Shown here: piece after piece, positions 52,042-61,217 of the stretch
How the letters are laid out: each line of letters starts with the position of its first letter
How positions within the stretch are numbered: the first letter of the stretch is position 1
Assembly: GCF_000745315.1 (NCBI RefSeq)
Contig: NZ_JQNQ01000001.1
Location: 806,001 to 870,000, forward strand
Origin: Salegentibacter sp. Hel_I_6
GTDB taxonomy: Bacteria; Bacteroidota; Bacteroidia; Flavobacteriales; Flavobacteriaceae
Direction: 5' to 3'
Length of the DNA: 64,000 nucleotides
Notes under the pieces: model-generated
What the model saw: the letters and a program-made list of their open reading frames with translations, nothing else
Database searches by the model: none
Told to the model about the DNA's origin: nothing
Translations under genes and position numbers: made by a program

Positions 52042-52781
52042 TTAAGCAGTGGAGAATTATTTAAATAATCTTTATTGTTTTTGTGAATATATACTACAGA
52101 TTCTTCTTTAATAGTGTCTATCACGTCTTTGGCAATTGTATTTGGGACTGCTGGACAACCGTAGCTTCTTCCTAAACGACCAATTCTATTTATAAAATTA
52201 GGTTCAGCATAATCGGCACCGTGAATTACAACATAACGCTTACGAGCATTACTGTTGAAGCCTTTTTCCATACCATCTATAAAAAGCGATAATCCATTTT
52301 TTCCATAATAGGTTTCAGCAGTTACATAGAAACCAAGGGAGCTTTGCAAGGAATTCACAGTATTAGAAAATTTAGTAGCGAATTCACCACCGGTATTTTT
52401 TCCGTGAGAAACATAAGTATGAAACAAAACTTCTTTAGTATCCATATTCATAATCCACATACGCTTTTTGGTAGAGGAAAGTCCGAAATCTACTACAGTA
52501 AGAATTTTCTTTCCTACTTTACCCTTTTCTTCCAATTGCTCATATCCTTTCATAGCCTTTTCAAAAACTGGCATTGCCGGGATACTGGCATTATTCGTAG
52601 AAAATTCGCTATATAAAGTAGCGACTTTTGTTTTAAAACTGGTGTTGGTATTTTCTTTGGAAATTGTAGAAGCGATTGCTTCTAATTCTGAATTATCAAT
52701 TCTGGAATCTAAATTATCTGTCGTTGTAAATGCAAAAGAGAAGGTTAATACGGCAAATACAGTCAGAAGTCTATAAATCAT
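52038..52781 (-). CDS. YkuD-like murein L,D-transpeptidase catalytic-domain protein
   Basis: 247 residues with an N-terminal signal peptide (RLLTVFAVLTFSFAF). The catalytic domain has LTVVDFGLSSTKKRMWIMNM, YVSHGKNTGGEFATKFSN, YVVIHGADYAEPNFINRIGR and LGRSYGCPAVP, in which His and Cys are the active-site pair. This is the L,D-transpeptidase family with a SxGCP motif. It remodels cell-wall peptides in the periplasm. Paired convergently with the larger transpeptidase. Confidence 0.88.
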   Translation of the reverse strand: MIYRLLTVFAVLTFSFAFTTTDNLDSRIDNSELEAIASTISKENTNTSFKTKVATLYSEFSTNNASIPAMPVFEKAMKGYEQLEEKGKVGKKILTVVDFGLSSTKKRMWIMNMDTKEVLFHTYVSHGKNTGGEFATKFSNTVNSLQSSLGFYVTAETYYGKNGLSLFIDGMEKGFNSNARKRYVVIHGADYAEPNFINRIGRLGRSYGCPAVPNTIAKDVIDTIKEESVVYIHKNNKDYLNNSPLLN

Positions 52782-53159
52782 ACACGTTGTTTTAAATTAA
52801 TGTTCTCTTAAATTATTCCAAATGTGATGCCAACATACAAAATTTTATGTTCAATCAAATTTTTAAGCCTTTAGAATCCAAATTTTAACATTTTTAAGCC
52901 TATAAATCTAAATTTCAACATATTAAGCAGGAATATAGATATTTTATAGAAACGCATCTTAGACTAAAAAAGTATTCCAAAGTATATTGATAATTGTTAA
53001 AATTTTAAATTTTATGGTTAAGCACCATCTAAAGCTTTTAAAAAGCCTGGATTGAATAAAAATAAAGCCGATACAACCATATTTAATAAAACATTAGCGG
53101 GTGTGCATTTAGCATACCGGCAATTTGTTTTTATCTTTACCCCCAAACCAATTAATATT
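52782..53159 (+). other. 378-bp intergenic region upstream of gpmI
   Basis: No gene supported. It contains two near-identical tracts, AAATTTTTAAGCC / ATTTTTAAGCCTATAAATCT (about 52857-52910), and an AT-rich centre. The first 108 bp upstream of ATG 53160 read open in frame with gpmI but are not conserved in type. A possible -7 box TATCTTTA (about 53132-53139) lies 21 bp before the chosen gpmI start. Confidence 0.35.
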
Positions 53160-54677
53160 ATGAATAAGAAAGTTCTACTAATGATTTTAGATGGTTGGGG
53201 AATCACTCAAAACCCCGACGTTTCAGCTATTTCCAAAGCAAAAACTCCTTTCATGGATAGCATATTGGAGAAATATCCTCACGCCGAATTGCGCACCGAT
53301 GGCATGCAAGTTGGGCTTCCAGAAGGACAAATGGGAAATAGTGAAGTAGGACATATGAATTTAGGCGCCGGCCGTATTGTTTACCAGGATTTAGTGAAAA
53401 TAAACATGGCGGTTGAAAAAAATACGCTAAAAGATGAACCAGTGCTGGAAGAGGCATTTAATTATGCGATAAAAAATAACAAACCCATACATTTCATGGG
53501 ACTTTTGAGTGATGGTGGAGTTCATTCTCATATTAATCATTTAAAAGGTTTACTTTCTGCAGCTGAAGAATTTGGTGTAAAAGAAAAATACGTACATGCT
53601 TTCACCGATGGTCGTGATGTAGATCCCCACTCAGGAAAAGCTTTTATTAAAGAAATTGAAGAACATTTAAAGAAAACCAACGGAAAGCTTGCTTCAGTGA
53701 TAGGCCGTTATTTCGCGATGGACCGTGATAAACGTTGGGAAAGAGTGAAAAAAGCCTATGACCTTATCGTTAAAGGGGAAGGTACCAAAAGCACCAATGC
53801 TTCTGAAACTATCGCCAAAAGTTATCATAATGAAGTTAGCGACGAGTTTATAGAACCTATTGTGATGACTAACGAAGCTGGAGAACCGGTTGCCACACTA
53901 AAAGAAAAGGAAGTAGTTATTTTCTTCAATTTTAGAACGGATCGCGGAAGACAACTTACCCAGGCACTTACCCAGGATGATTTTCCGGAATATAATATGA
54001 AGAAATTACCGTTATATTATGTTACAGTAACAAAATATGACGACAGTTTTGAAGGAATAAATGTGGTTTTCAAGAAAGATAATATTAAGTCAACCTTAGG
54101 CGAAGTATTAGAATATATGGGGAAAAAGCAAATAAGAATTGCTGAAACCGAAAAGTATCCTCATGTAACTTTCTTCTTTAGCGGCGGCCGGGAAAAACCA
54201 TTTAAAGGCGAAAAGCGTTTAATGTGCAGTTCGCCAAAGGTAGCCACCTACGATCTTCAGCCAGAAATGAGCGCCTTTGAGATTAGGGATAAGATTATTC
54301 CAGAACTTAAAAACGAATCAGCTGATTTTATTTGCCTGAATTTCGCAAATCCTGATATGGTGGGCCATACAGGAATTTTTGATGCAGCTGTAAAAGCTGT
54401 TGAAACCGTAGATTCTTGCGCAAAAGATGTGGCAGAAACTGCCCTGGAAAATGATTATTCCGTCATAATAATCGCCGATCATGGGAATAGTGAAATTATG
54501 ATCAACGAAGACGGAAGCCCAAACACCGCACATACCACGAGTCCGGTTCCATTAATCTTATTGGATAAAGACATAAAATCAATTAAAAGCGGTAAGCTAG
54601 GGAACATTGCTCCGACTATCCTAAAGTTAATGGGCATAGATCAGCCGGAAGTAATGACTGAAGATCCCCTAATTTAA
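53160..54677 (+). CDS. gpmI: 2,3-bisphosphoglycerate-independent phosphoglycerate mutase
   Basis: 505 residues from ATG 53160 (MNKKVLLMILDGWGI); the open frame reaches back to 53052, but the start chosen matches the family. Metal and catalytic sites: MILDGWG (Asp), MGNSEVGHMNLGAG (nucleophile Ser), HAFTDGRDVDP, RYFAMDRDKRW, FFNFRTDRGRQL, FANPDMVGHTG, IIADHGNSE and NTAHTTSPVP. It interconverts 3- and 2-phosphoglycerate with manganese in glycolysis. Confidence 0.96.
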   Translation: MNKKVLLMILDGWGITQNPDVSAISKAKTPFMDSILEKYPHAELRTDGMQVGLPEGQMGNSEVGHMNLGAGRIVYQDLVKINMAVEKNTLKDEPVLEEAFNYAIKNNKPIHFMGLLSDGGVHSHINHLKGLLSAAEEFGVKEKYVHAFTDGRDVDPHSGKAFIKEIEEHLKKTNGKLASVIGRYFAMDRDKRWERVKKAYDLIVKGEGTKSTNASETIAKSYHNEVSDEFIEPIVMTNEAGEPVATLKEKEVVIFFNFRTDRGRQLTQALTQDDFPEYNMKKLPLYYVTVTKYDDSFEGINVVFKKDNIKSTLGEVLEYMGKKQIRIAETEKYPHVTFFFSGGREKPFKGEKRLMCSSPKVATYDLQPEMSAFEIRDKIIPELKNESADFICLNFANPDMVGHTGIFDAAVKAVETVDSCAKDVAETALENDYSVIIIADHGNSEIMINEDGSPNTAHTTSPVPLILLDKDIKSIKSGKLGNIAPTILKLMGIDQPEVMTEDPLI

Positions 54678-54682
54678 TTTAA

Positions 54683-55216
54683 ATGATAAATAAAATTGCA
54701 TTAATATTCTTGAGTGTTTTCTTAATCTCGGGAGAAGTAGTTGAAGAAAAAGAAAGTTTAAACCGTAGTAATTCAGTAGAAATTCTTTTAGGAGAATTTA
54801 AACAGGCCGACCTGGAGAAACCACCATATTCAAGTTGGTTTAAGCCCGGTTATGAACACTTCGAGCCTAAGAAAAAAGCTTTAAAAACCATAGCCAATAA
54901 TATTCACGATTATGAAATCCTGATGTTTATGGGAACCTGGTGTGGAGACAGCCGATATGAAGTTCCAAAGTTTTTTAAGCTTTTAGATGAAGTGGATTTT
55001 AATAAAGATAATCTTACAAATATTGCGGTAAACCGGGCCAAAAAAGCACCGGGTGAGCTTGATGAGGAATATGGAATTCATCGTGTGCCGACTATTATTT
55101 TCCTAAAAGATGGAAAAGAAGTGAATAGATTTGTAGAATATTCTGTAGAAAGCCTGGAAGAAGATATAGCCAACATAGTTTCAGGAAAAGAATATATAGA
55201 CCCATATTCAGAATAA
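54683..55216 (+). CDS. thioredoxin-like secreted protein
   Basis: 177 residues with an N-terminal signal (KIALIFLSVFLISG). The thioredoxin fold has LMFMGTWCGDSRYEVPKFFK, where the redox motif is WCGDS with one Cys only, and HRVPTIIFLKDG with the cis-Pro. A WCGDSR-type site suggests a reductase or peroxidase-like activity using a single Cys. It follows gpmI by 5 bp and is probably cotranscribed. Confidence 0.82.
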   Translation: MINKIALIFLSVFLISGEVVEEKESLNRSNSVEILLGEFKQADLEKPPYSSWFKPGYEHFEPKKKALKTIANNIHDYEILMFMGTWCGDSRYEVPKFFKLLDEVDFNKDNLTNIAVNRAKKAPGELDEEYGIHRVPTIIFLKDGKEVNRFVEYSVESLEEDIANIVSGKEYIDPYSE

Positions 55217-55264
55217 ACAGGCGCTTACGAAGAAATACTCGGTAAATCTTGCTAATTTTGCCTT

Positions 55265-55672
55265 ATGCCCTATTCATTAACCATAGCAGTAGATTTTGAC
55301 GGAACTATTGTGGAAAATAAGTTTCCTGAAATTGGGAAACCAAAACTTTTCGCCTTTGAAACCTTAAAAAAACTGCAGGAAGATGGGCACCGCCTTATTC
55401 TATGGACCTATAGGGCTGAAGATAAATTGGAGGAAGCTGTTCAGTTTTGCAGGAAAAGAGGAATTGAATTTTATGCTATTAACAAAAGTTATCCTGAAGA
55501 GGTTTTTGAAGAAAATATAAGTCGCAAGATTCTTGCCGACATTTTTATAGATGACCGAAATATAGGTGGTATGTGGGGTTGGGGTGAGATCTATCAAAGA
55601 TTAAAAGACCGATCCATAATCAAGGAGGAAAAAAAAGGAAAGAAGAAATTCGGATTTTTAGGCCGATTTTAA
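55265..55672 (+). CDS. HAD-like hydrolase (BT0820 type)
   Basis: 135 residues. AVDFDGTIVENKFPEIGKP gives motif I DxD with the nucleophile Asp, LILWTYRAEDKLEEAV motif II, and KILADIFIDDRNIGG the final acidic motif. Small HAD phosphatases of the BT0820 type act on unknown phosphorylated metabolites. It lies 9 bp before map. Confidence 0.88.
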   Translation: MPYSLTIAVDFDGTIVENKFPEIGKPKLFAFETLKKLQEDGHRLILWTYRAEDKLEEAVQFCRKRGIEFYAINKSYPEEVFEENISRKILADIFIDDRNIGGMWGWGEIYQRLKDRSIIKEEKKGKKKFGFLGRF

Positions 55673-55681
55673 ATTCAATAT

Positions 55682-56506
55682 ATGATAATTACCAAGAATT
55701 CAGAAGAAATTGAATTGATGCGCGAAAGCGCTTTAATCGTATCTAAAACACTGGGGATGCTTGCACCGCATATTAAACCCGGAGTTACTACATTGGAATT
55801 AGATAAAATGGCCGAAGAATTTATTCGTGACCATGGAGCAGAACCTGGCTTTTTGGGAATGTACGATTTTCCTAACTCACTTTGTATGAGTCCTAATGCA
55901 CAAGTGGTGCATGGAGTTCCTAACGATAAACCCATGAATGAGGGCGATATAATATCTATAGATTGTGGTGCACTTAAAAATGGATTTTATGGTGATCATG
56001 CTTATACTTTTGAAGTTGGTGAAGTAAAACCCGAAGTAAAAGCATTGCTAAAGGCCACAAAAGAGTCTTTATATGTTGGTATTCGTGAATTTAAAGTGGG
56101 AAATCGCGTAGGTGATGTAGGTTATGCCATCCAAAAATATACTGAAGATAAAGGCTATGGCGTGGTAAGAGAGTTGGTAGGACACGGCCTTGGTGCCCAA
56201 ATGCACGAAGATCCTGAAATGCCAAATTATGGTAAAAGGGGTCGGGGTAAAAAGTTTATTGAGGGTATGGTTGTAGCCATTGAACCTATGATAAATTTAG
56301 GAACAAGAAGAATTAAACAAATGCCCGATGGCTGGACCATTTTAACGGCAGATAATAAAGCCAGTGCTCATTTTGAACACGATGTTGCAATTGTAGATGG
56401 TAAACCACAACTTCTATCTACTTTCGACTATATTTATGAAGCTTTAGGAATTGAAAGTGATGAAGAAGATGAGTTTAAAGCCGGGGTATATGGTAAAGAA
56501 TTATAG
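55682..56506 (+). CDS. map: methionine aminopeptidase
   Basis: 274 residues. NSLCMSPNAQVVHGVPNDKP, DIISIDCGALKNGFYGDHAY, LVGHGLGAQMHEDPEMPNYG, VVAIEPMINLG and HFEHDVAIVDG supply the two-metal site (Asp, Asp, His, Glu, Glu). It removes the initiator Met. A C-terminal acidic tail (SDEEDEFKAGVYGKEL) overlaps the next gene by about 17 bp. Confidence 0.95.
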   Translation: MIITKNSEEIELMRESALIVSKTLGMLAPHIKPGVTTLELDKMAEEFIRDHGAEPGFLGMYDFPNSLCMSPNAQVVHGVPNDKPMNEGDIISIDCGALKNGFYGDHAYTFEVGEVKPEVKALLKATKESLYVGIREFKVGNRVGDVGYAIQKYTEDKGYGVVRELVGHGLGAQMHEDPEMPNYGKRGRGKKFIEGMVVAIEPMINLGTRRIKQMPDGWTILTADNKASAHFEHDVAIVDGKPQLLSTFDYIYEALGIESDEEDEFKAGVYGKEL

Positions 56507-57053
56507 AGGTGAAGTTTGGAAAAAACTTCATAAAGAAGAGTGGCAGGATCGCTTTGTATACGATATTTCCAGTTATGGTAGGGTTATTAGCTATGTGCAA
56601 AACCCTGAAGGAGAATTAATTAATGGCGGCAGAACCAATGGATACCTTAGCTTCTCGCCCAGAATATTAAACGGAAAGCATAAAACTTACTATATTCACA
56701 GGATTGTAGCAGAGCTTTTTCTGGATAAGAATGATGACGATAAATTTGTAATCCATAAGAATTTTAAAAAGGATGATAATCGTGTTGAAAACCTTGCCTG
56801 GACTAATCAGGAAGAATGGGTAAAGCACCAGCACAATAGTCCCGGGGTAAAAGAAAATAAACGAAAGCGAAAATTAAGAAGAGTAGTCACCTATTCTAAA
56901 CTAACCTACGCACAGGCTGTAATTCTTAAAAAGAAACTTTTAGACCCTAACCGAAAAACAAGGATAAAAGTACTTGCCAAGCAATTTGGAGTATCAGAAA
57001 TGCAATTATATCGAATTAAATCTGGTGAAAACTGGGGAGATATCAAAGTCTAA
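56490..57053 (+). CDS. NUMOD4/HNH-like DNA-binding or nuclease protein
   Basis: 187 residues from ATG 56490 (MVKNYRGEVWKKL); an upstream ATG at 56451 is deep inside map and is less likely. The NUMOD4 motif (EVWKKLHKEEWQDRFVYDIS, SYGRVIS) is followed by an HNH-like part (YYIHRIVAELFLDKNDDDKF, VIHKNFKKDDNRVENLAW), in which His and Asn are in place. A C-terminal helix-turn-helix (KVLAKQFGVSEMQLYRIKSG) follows. This is the architecture of homing-endonuclease relatives, yet the gene sits in a fixed place between map and a methyltransferase, so it may be domesticated. Confidence 0.8.
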   Translation: MVKNYRGEVWKKLHKEEWQDRFVYDISSYGRVISYVQNPEGELINGGRTNGYLSFSPRILNGKHKTYYIHRIVAELFLDKNDDDKFVIHKNFKKDDNRVENLAWTNQEEWVKHQHNSPGVKENKRKRKLRRVVTYSKLTYAQAVILKKKLLDPNRKTRIKVLAKQFGVSEMQLYRIKSGENWGDIKV

Positions 57054-57073
57054 ATTGGGATTAGAGATTTTTA

Positions 57074-57841
57074 ATGAAGAAGCTTTTTAAAGTAGTTTTA
57101 AATACCGTTCCCAGACCTTTACTGATAAGGTTGAGCTATTGGATAAAACCTTTCTTTAAATACGCGCTCCGCGGAAATACCTACACCGATCCTATAGATG
57201 GTAAAAGCTTCTCCAGGTTTCTACCTTACGGATATATCAACCAGCGCGAGAATGTACTTTCTCCCTCTACCCTTTCCCTGGAAAGGCACCGTTTACTTTG
57301 GTTATATCTAAAAAATGAGACTGATTTTTTTACGAAGAGACTAAAAGTACTTCACTTTGCACCAGAACAGGCATTCTACAAACGTTTTAGAAAGCTCAAA
57401 AACCTCGATTACACTACTACCGACCTAAATTCTCCTTTAGCCGATGTAGAAGCTGATATTTGCGATCTTCCGTTTAAAGAAAATGAATTCGATTTTATTC
57501 TCTGCAATCATGTTTTAGAACATATTCCTGATGACACCAAAGCAATGCAGGAACTCTATCGTATTTTAAAGCCAGGAGGTACGGCTATTTTACAAATTCC
57601 GCAAGATCTAAATCGAGCTGTAACTTTTGAAGATGACTCCATCACCGATAGAAAAGAACGCGAACGTATTTTTGGCCAATATGACCACGTAAGAATCTAC
57701 GGGAGCGATTATTTTGAAAAACTTAGAAAGATTGGTTTTAAAGTAGAAGAAGTAGCTTACACCACTCAACTATCTGCCGAGGAAATTGATAAATATCGAT
57801 TAGCAAAAGGAGAAGTTATTCCTGTTTGTTATAAGCGCTAA
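57074..57841 (+). CDS. class I SAM methyltransferase
   Basis: 255 residues. LKVLHFAPEQAFYKRFRK, TTDLNSPLADVEADICDLPF, NEFDFILCNHVLEHIPDDTK and ELYRILKPGGTAILQIPQD are methyltransferase motifs (Methyltransf_11), with an unusual HFAPE in place of the glycine-rich SAM loop, as in a Bacteroidota subfamily. Substrate unknown. Its stop overlaps the convergent apbE stop by 4 bp. Confidence 0.82.
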   Translation: MKKLFKVVLNTVPRPLLIRLSYWIKPFFKYALRGNTYTDPIDGKSFSRFLPYGYINQRENVLSPSTLSLERHRLLWLYLKNETDFFTKRLKVLHFAPEQAFYKRFRKLKNLDYTTTDLNSPLADVEADICDLPFKENEFDFILCNHVLEHIPDDTKAMQELYRILKPGGTAILQIPQDLNRAVTFEDDSITDRKERERIFGQYDHVRIYGSDYFEKLRKIGFKVEEVAYTTQLSAEEIDKYRLAKGEVIPVCYKR

Positions 57842-58848
57842 TCTCTTAAGGCTTCGTCAAAACCTTCTGAAGAAAAGATTCTGATGCTTTCTGCTTCATC
57901 TGCATATATAAAATAAACATCTACATTTTCAATTCGCCTCAACATTTCTAAAGATTTTTCATACCCCAATGCCATAAAAGCGGTGGCATAACCATCTGCC
58001 AGAGTGCAGTTTTCAGCAAGAACAGACGCACTTAGTAAATCACTTTTTTCTGCTTCGCCGGTTAAGGGATTTATAGTATGCACAAAGCGTTTTCCTGTAG
58101 TAGAGTCTACCCTAAATTTTCTATAGTTCCCAGAAGTAGCCATAGCGCGATCGTTTAAAGCCAAAACGCTTTGGAAAGTACGTTCTTCATTAGTTTGCTG
58201 CGGGTTATCTATAGCAACCATCCAATCGGCCTCCTTTTCAATATTACGGCCTCTAGCCACTAATTCCCCACCCAATTCAATTAGATAGTTTTCAACATTT
58301 TTAGAGTCTAAATATTCAGCAATAACATCTATGGTGTAGCCTTTTGCAATGGCATTAAAATCGAGATAGATATCAGGATTTTCTTTTCTAATAAAATTAT
58401 CTTCGGTTAATTCAACTTTATCAAAGCCTACCAATTCTTTAATAGAATCTAATTGTGAGGCTTCCAATTCGTTTAAAGGCTTATCGGGGCCAAATCCATA
58501 AGCATTGACTAAACTACCCACCGTTGGATCAAAATAGCCCTCACTTTCATTAAAAATCTTTTGAGAGTATTTAAAAACCTGCTGGAAATGGCTATCAACC
58601 TCAATATCTTCAGCCCCTGAATTTATTCTGGAGATATCAGAATCGGTTTGATAAGTACTCATGGAAGAGTTAATCATCTCAAAAATTGAATCTAAAGCTT
58701 TTTTAGTATTAAAGTCTTCTGAAGAAAAATATTTCACCTGGTACGTTGTTCCCAATGCTTTACCGGTTTCAGTATAGACTTGAGGACCATCACTCGTACA
58801 GGAAATAAAAAATAAAACGACAAGGAAACTAAGCGCAACTTTTTTCAT
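57838..58848 (-). CDS. apbE: FAD:protein FMN transferase (ApbE)
   Basis: 336 residues, lipoprotein (lipobox LFFISCTSDG). GTTYQVKYF, DPTVGSLVNAYGFG, YLDFNAIAKGYTIDVIAEYL, NYLIELGGELVARG, MATSGNYRKFRVD and HTINPLTGEAEKSDLLSA are ApbE motifs that bind FAD and Mg. It attaches FMN to Thr of NqrB and NqrC. Its place downstream of nqrF supports this role. Confidence 0.94.
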   Translation of the reverse strand: MKKVALSFLVVLFFISCTSDGPQVYTETGKALGTTYQVKYFSSEDFNTKKALDSIFEMINSSMSTYQTDSDISRINSGAEDIEVDSHFQQVFKYSQKIFNESEGYFDPTVGSLVNAYGFGPDKPLNELEASQLDSIKELVGFDKVELTEDNFIRKENPDIYLDFNAIAKGYTIDVIAEYLDSKNVENYLIELGGELVARGRNIEKEADWMVAIDNPQQTNEERTFQSVLALNDRAMATSGNYRKFRVDSTTGKRFVHTINPLTGEAEKSDLLSASVLAENCTLADGYATAFMALGYEKSLEMLRRIENVDVYFIYADEAESIRIFSSEGFDEALRD

Positions 58849-58870
58849 GGAATAGGTTAATTCTATTTAA

Positions 58871-59227
58871 TTAAATTTCCTGCCAGGATTCATAATTCAC
58901 TACATATTCTTCCCCGTGCATCACAGGCTTCTCGTAATCTGCCGAGTTAGCCAATCCTACACCGGCATAGAAAGTTCTGGCATTAAATTTAAGGGCATGT
59001 TCTTTTATAGATTTTAAAAAGGCAATATCATAGTCCCTGGGGTCGTGTGGATATTCTATAGCCCTAACAATAACAAAATGAAGCTTTTTATCTTTTAAAG
59101 CTACAAACTGCGGATCTCGTTTAAACTCACTATTTACCCCAAGAAATTCGTAACCATTTTTCTCGAGTTCATTTCCAACAATATTCATTGCCAGGTTATG
59201 TAATTCCTGATCACTTAATTTACCCAT
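58871..59227 (-). CDS. small conserved protein between nqrF and apbE
   Basis: 118 residues. No signal peptide or membrane segment. FKRDPQFVALKDKKLHFVIV, RAIEYPHDPRDYD and FYAGVGLANSADYEKPV suggest a compact cytosolic alpha/beta protein. Conserved in position in Bacteroidota nqr loci and sometimes wrongly named NQR subunit F. A possible -7 box (TATTTTTG, 59239-59232) ends only four bases before the ATG, which would give a nearly leaderless message separate from nqrF. Confidence 0.75.
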   Translation of the reverse strand: MGKLSDQELHNLAMNIVGNELEKNGYEFLGVNSEFKRDPQFVALKDKKLHFVIVRAIEYPHDPRDYDIAFLKSIKEHALKFNARTFYAGVGLANSADYEKPVMHGEEYVVNYESWQEI

Positions 59228-59241
59228 AGTACAAAAATAAA

Positions 59242-59266
59242 AAATCCCGCTTTAGAAAGCGGGATT
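59242..59266 (-). terminator. terminator after nqrF
   Basis: AAATCCCGCTTT pairs with AAAGCGGGATTT around a one-base spacer region and is followed by a T run on the minus strand, 8 bp after the nqrF stop at 59274. It separates the nqr operon from the small gene and apbE. Confidence 0.8.
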
Positions 59267-59273
59267 TAATTTT

Positions 59274-60560
59274 TTATCCTCCAAAATCATCAAATCTGAT
59301 GTTCTCATCTGGTACGCCAAAATCTTCGGCCATTTTCTGTACCGCTTTATTCATAAGTGGCGGCCCACAGAAGTAAACTTCAATATCTTCAGGTTCTTCG
59401 TGATGGCTTAAATAGTTGTCTATTACTACCTGGTGAATAAACCCTACAAAACCGTCTCCTTCCGCATCAAGGCTATCCTTCACTTTCCAATTATCTTCCT
59501 CCATAGGCTCAGAAAGCGCTAAATAGAATTTAAAGTTTGGAAAATCTCTTTCTAATGCTCTAAAATGTTCTGTATAAAATAATTCTCTTTTAGATCTACC
59601 TCCATACCAGTAAGTAACTTTTCTACCGGTTTGCAAAGTACGGAAGAGGTGATATAAGTGTGAACGCATAGGCGCCATTCCGGCTCCTCCACCTACATAA
59701 AGCATTTCAGCTTCACTTTGGTTTATAAAGAATTCTCCATAAGGTCCAGAGATAGTTACTTTATCTCCTTTTTTTCTTGAAAATATATAAGAAGATGCTA
59801 TTCCAGGATTTACATCCATCCAACCATCTTTAGCTCTATCCCAGGGCGGAGTTGCAATACGTACATTAAGCATAATTTCACGTCCTTCTGCAGGATAGGA
59901 AGCCATTGAGTAAGCACGCTCCACTGTTTCAGGATTTTTCATAACTAGAGGCCAAAGCTTAAACTTATCCCATTCAGCTTTAAACATTTCTGGACTATCG
60001 TGCTCTTCCGGGTGAGCAGTAATATCCATATCTTCAAATTTAACCTCGCATTTAGGAATTTCAATTTGAATATATCCTCCTGCTTTGTAATCCATATCTT
60101 CAGGAATTTCTACTACAAATTCCTTGATAAAAGAGGCTACGTTATAATTTCTCATTACGGTAGCTTCCCATTTCTTAATACCAAAAACCTCTTCAGGAAT
60201 GGTAATTTTCATATCTTCTTTAACCTTTACCTGGCAACCAAGGCGCCAACCCTGGGCGATCTCTTTTCTCGTAAAATGAGGTTCTTCAGTGGGCAAAATT
60301 GCGCCTCCACCTTCTTTTACGATACATTTACATTGCACACAGGTTCCACCACCACCACAGGCAGAGGGTAAGAATAATTTATTATCACCTAAAGTAGAAA
60401 GTAAAGTTCCTCCAGAACCTACTTCCATATCTTTTTCCCCATTTACGTTTATGGTAACAGGTCCCGATGGCGCTAATTTGGCCTTCGCTCCCAGTAATAC
60501 AGAAACCAATATGAGTATTAATGCTAAAAATACTAGTACACTTGCTATTATAACTGTCAT
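59274..60560 (-). CDS. nqrF: Na+-NQR subunit F (NADH:FAD/2Fe-2S)
   Basis: 428 residues. N-terminal membrane anchor (1-24), 2Fe-2S ferredoxin domain with SACGGGGTCVQCKCIV (Cys ligands) and RLGCQVKV, FAD domain with RAYSMASYP, and NADH domain with GGGAGMAPMRSHL and EVYFCGPPLMNKAV. It accepts NADH electrons and passes them to NqrE/NqrC. Last gene of the operon. Confidence 0.97.
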   Translation of the reverse strand: MTVIIASVLVFLALILILVSVLLGAKAKLAPSGPVTINVNGEKDMEVGSGGTLLSTLGDNKLFLPSACGGGGTCVQCKCIVKEGGGAILPTEEPHFTRKEIAQGWRLGCQVKVKEDMKITIPEEVFGIKKWEATVMRNYNVASFIKEFVVEIPEDMDYKAGGYIQIEIPKCEVKFEDMDITAHPEEHDSPEMFKAEWDKFKLWPLVMKNPETVERAYSMASYPAEGREIMLNVRIATPPWDRAKDGWMDVNPGIASSYIFSRKKGDKVTISGPYGEFFINQSEAEMLYVGGGAGMAPMRSHLYHLFRTLQTGRKVTYWYGGRSKRELFYTEHFRALERDFPNFKFYLALSEPMEEDNWKVKDSLDAEGDGFVGFIHQVVIDNYLSHHEEPEDIEVYFCGPPLMNKAVQKMAEDFGVPDENIRFDDFGG

Positions 60561-60576
60561 AATCTTTCTTTTGCGA

Positions 60577-61191
60577 TTATAATTTAATTCCCATAAAACT
60601 CATAAAACCTAAAGCCATAAGCCCGGTGATAATGAATGTAATTCCTAATCCTTTTAAAGGAGCAGGCACATTAGAGTAAGCTATTTTTTCACGAATAGCT
60701 GCGATTCCAAGAATTGCGAGGAACCAACCAATACCACTACCAAAACCATAAGTTATAGCTTCTGTAATAACACTAAAGTCTTTTTGTTGCATAAATAAGG
60801 CTCCACCAAGAATTGCACAGTTTACTGCGATAAGTGGTAAGAAAATACCCAATGCACCATAAAGTGCGGGAGCAAATTTCTCAACAATCATTTCTACAAG
60901 TTGTACCATAGATGCAATAACTGCAATAAACATAATGAAACTTAGAAAACTAAGATCTACGTTTGCAAATTCATCTCCTAACCAGGTTAAAGCACCAGCC
61001 TTAAGAAGATAGTTATCTAAAAGGTAGTTGATAGGTACTGTAATTGTAAGTACAAAAATTACTGCGGCACCTAAACCAACAGCTGTTTTTACTGTTTTTG
61101 ATACTGCCAAATAGGAACACATCCCTAGGAAGTAGGCAAAAATCATATTTTCTATGAAAATACTCCTGACAAATAAGTTTATATAATCCAT
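60577..61191 (-). CDS. nqrE: Na+-NQR subunit E
   Basis: 204 residues, six transmembrane helices. IFIENMIFAYFLGMCSYLAV, GIFLPLIAVNCAILGGALFM hold conserved Cys (CSYL, NCAIL) of the membrane iron-sulfur site shared with NqrD. It carries electrons across the membrane in the Na+ pump. Confidence 0.96.
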   Translation of the reverse strand: MDYINLFVRSIFIENMIFAYFLGMCSYLAVSKTVKTAVGLGAAVIFVLTITVPINYLLDNYLLKAGALTWLGDEFANVDLSFLSFIMFIAVIASMVQLVEMIVEKFAPALYGALGIFLPLIAVNCAILGGALFMQQKDFSVITEAITYGFGSGIGWFLAILGIAAIREKIAYSNVPAPLKGLGITFIITGLMALGFMSFMGIKL

Positions 61192-61217
61192 TCTATATTT
61201 TTTAGCTGTTTATGCTT

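Noticed and set aside
58871..59227. NQR subunit F as a name for the small gene
   Set aside because: The true nqrF with all cofactor motifs is at 59274-60560; the small protein has none of them.
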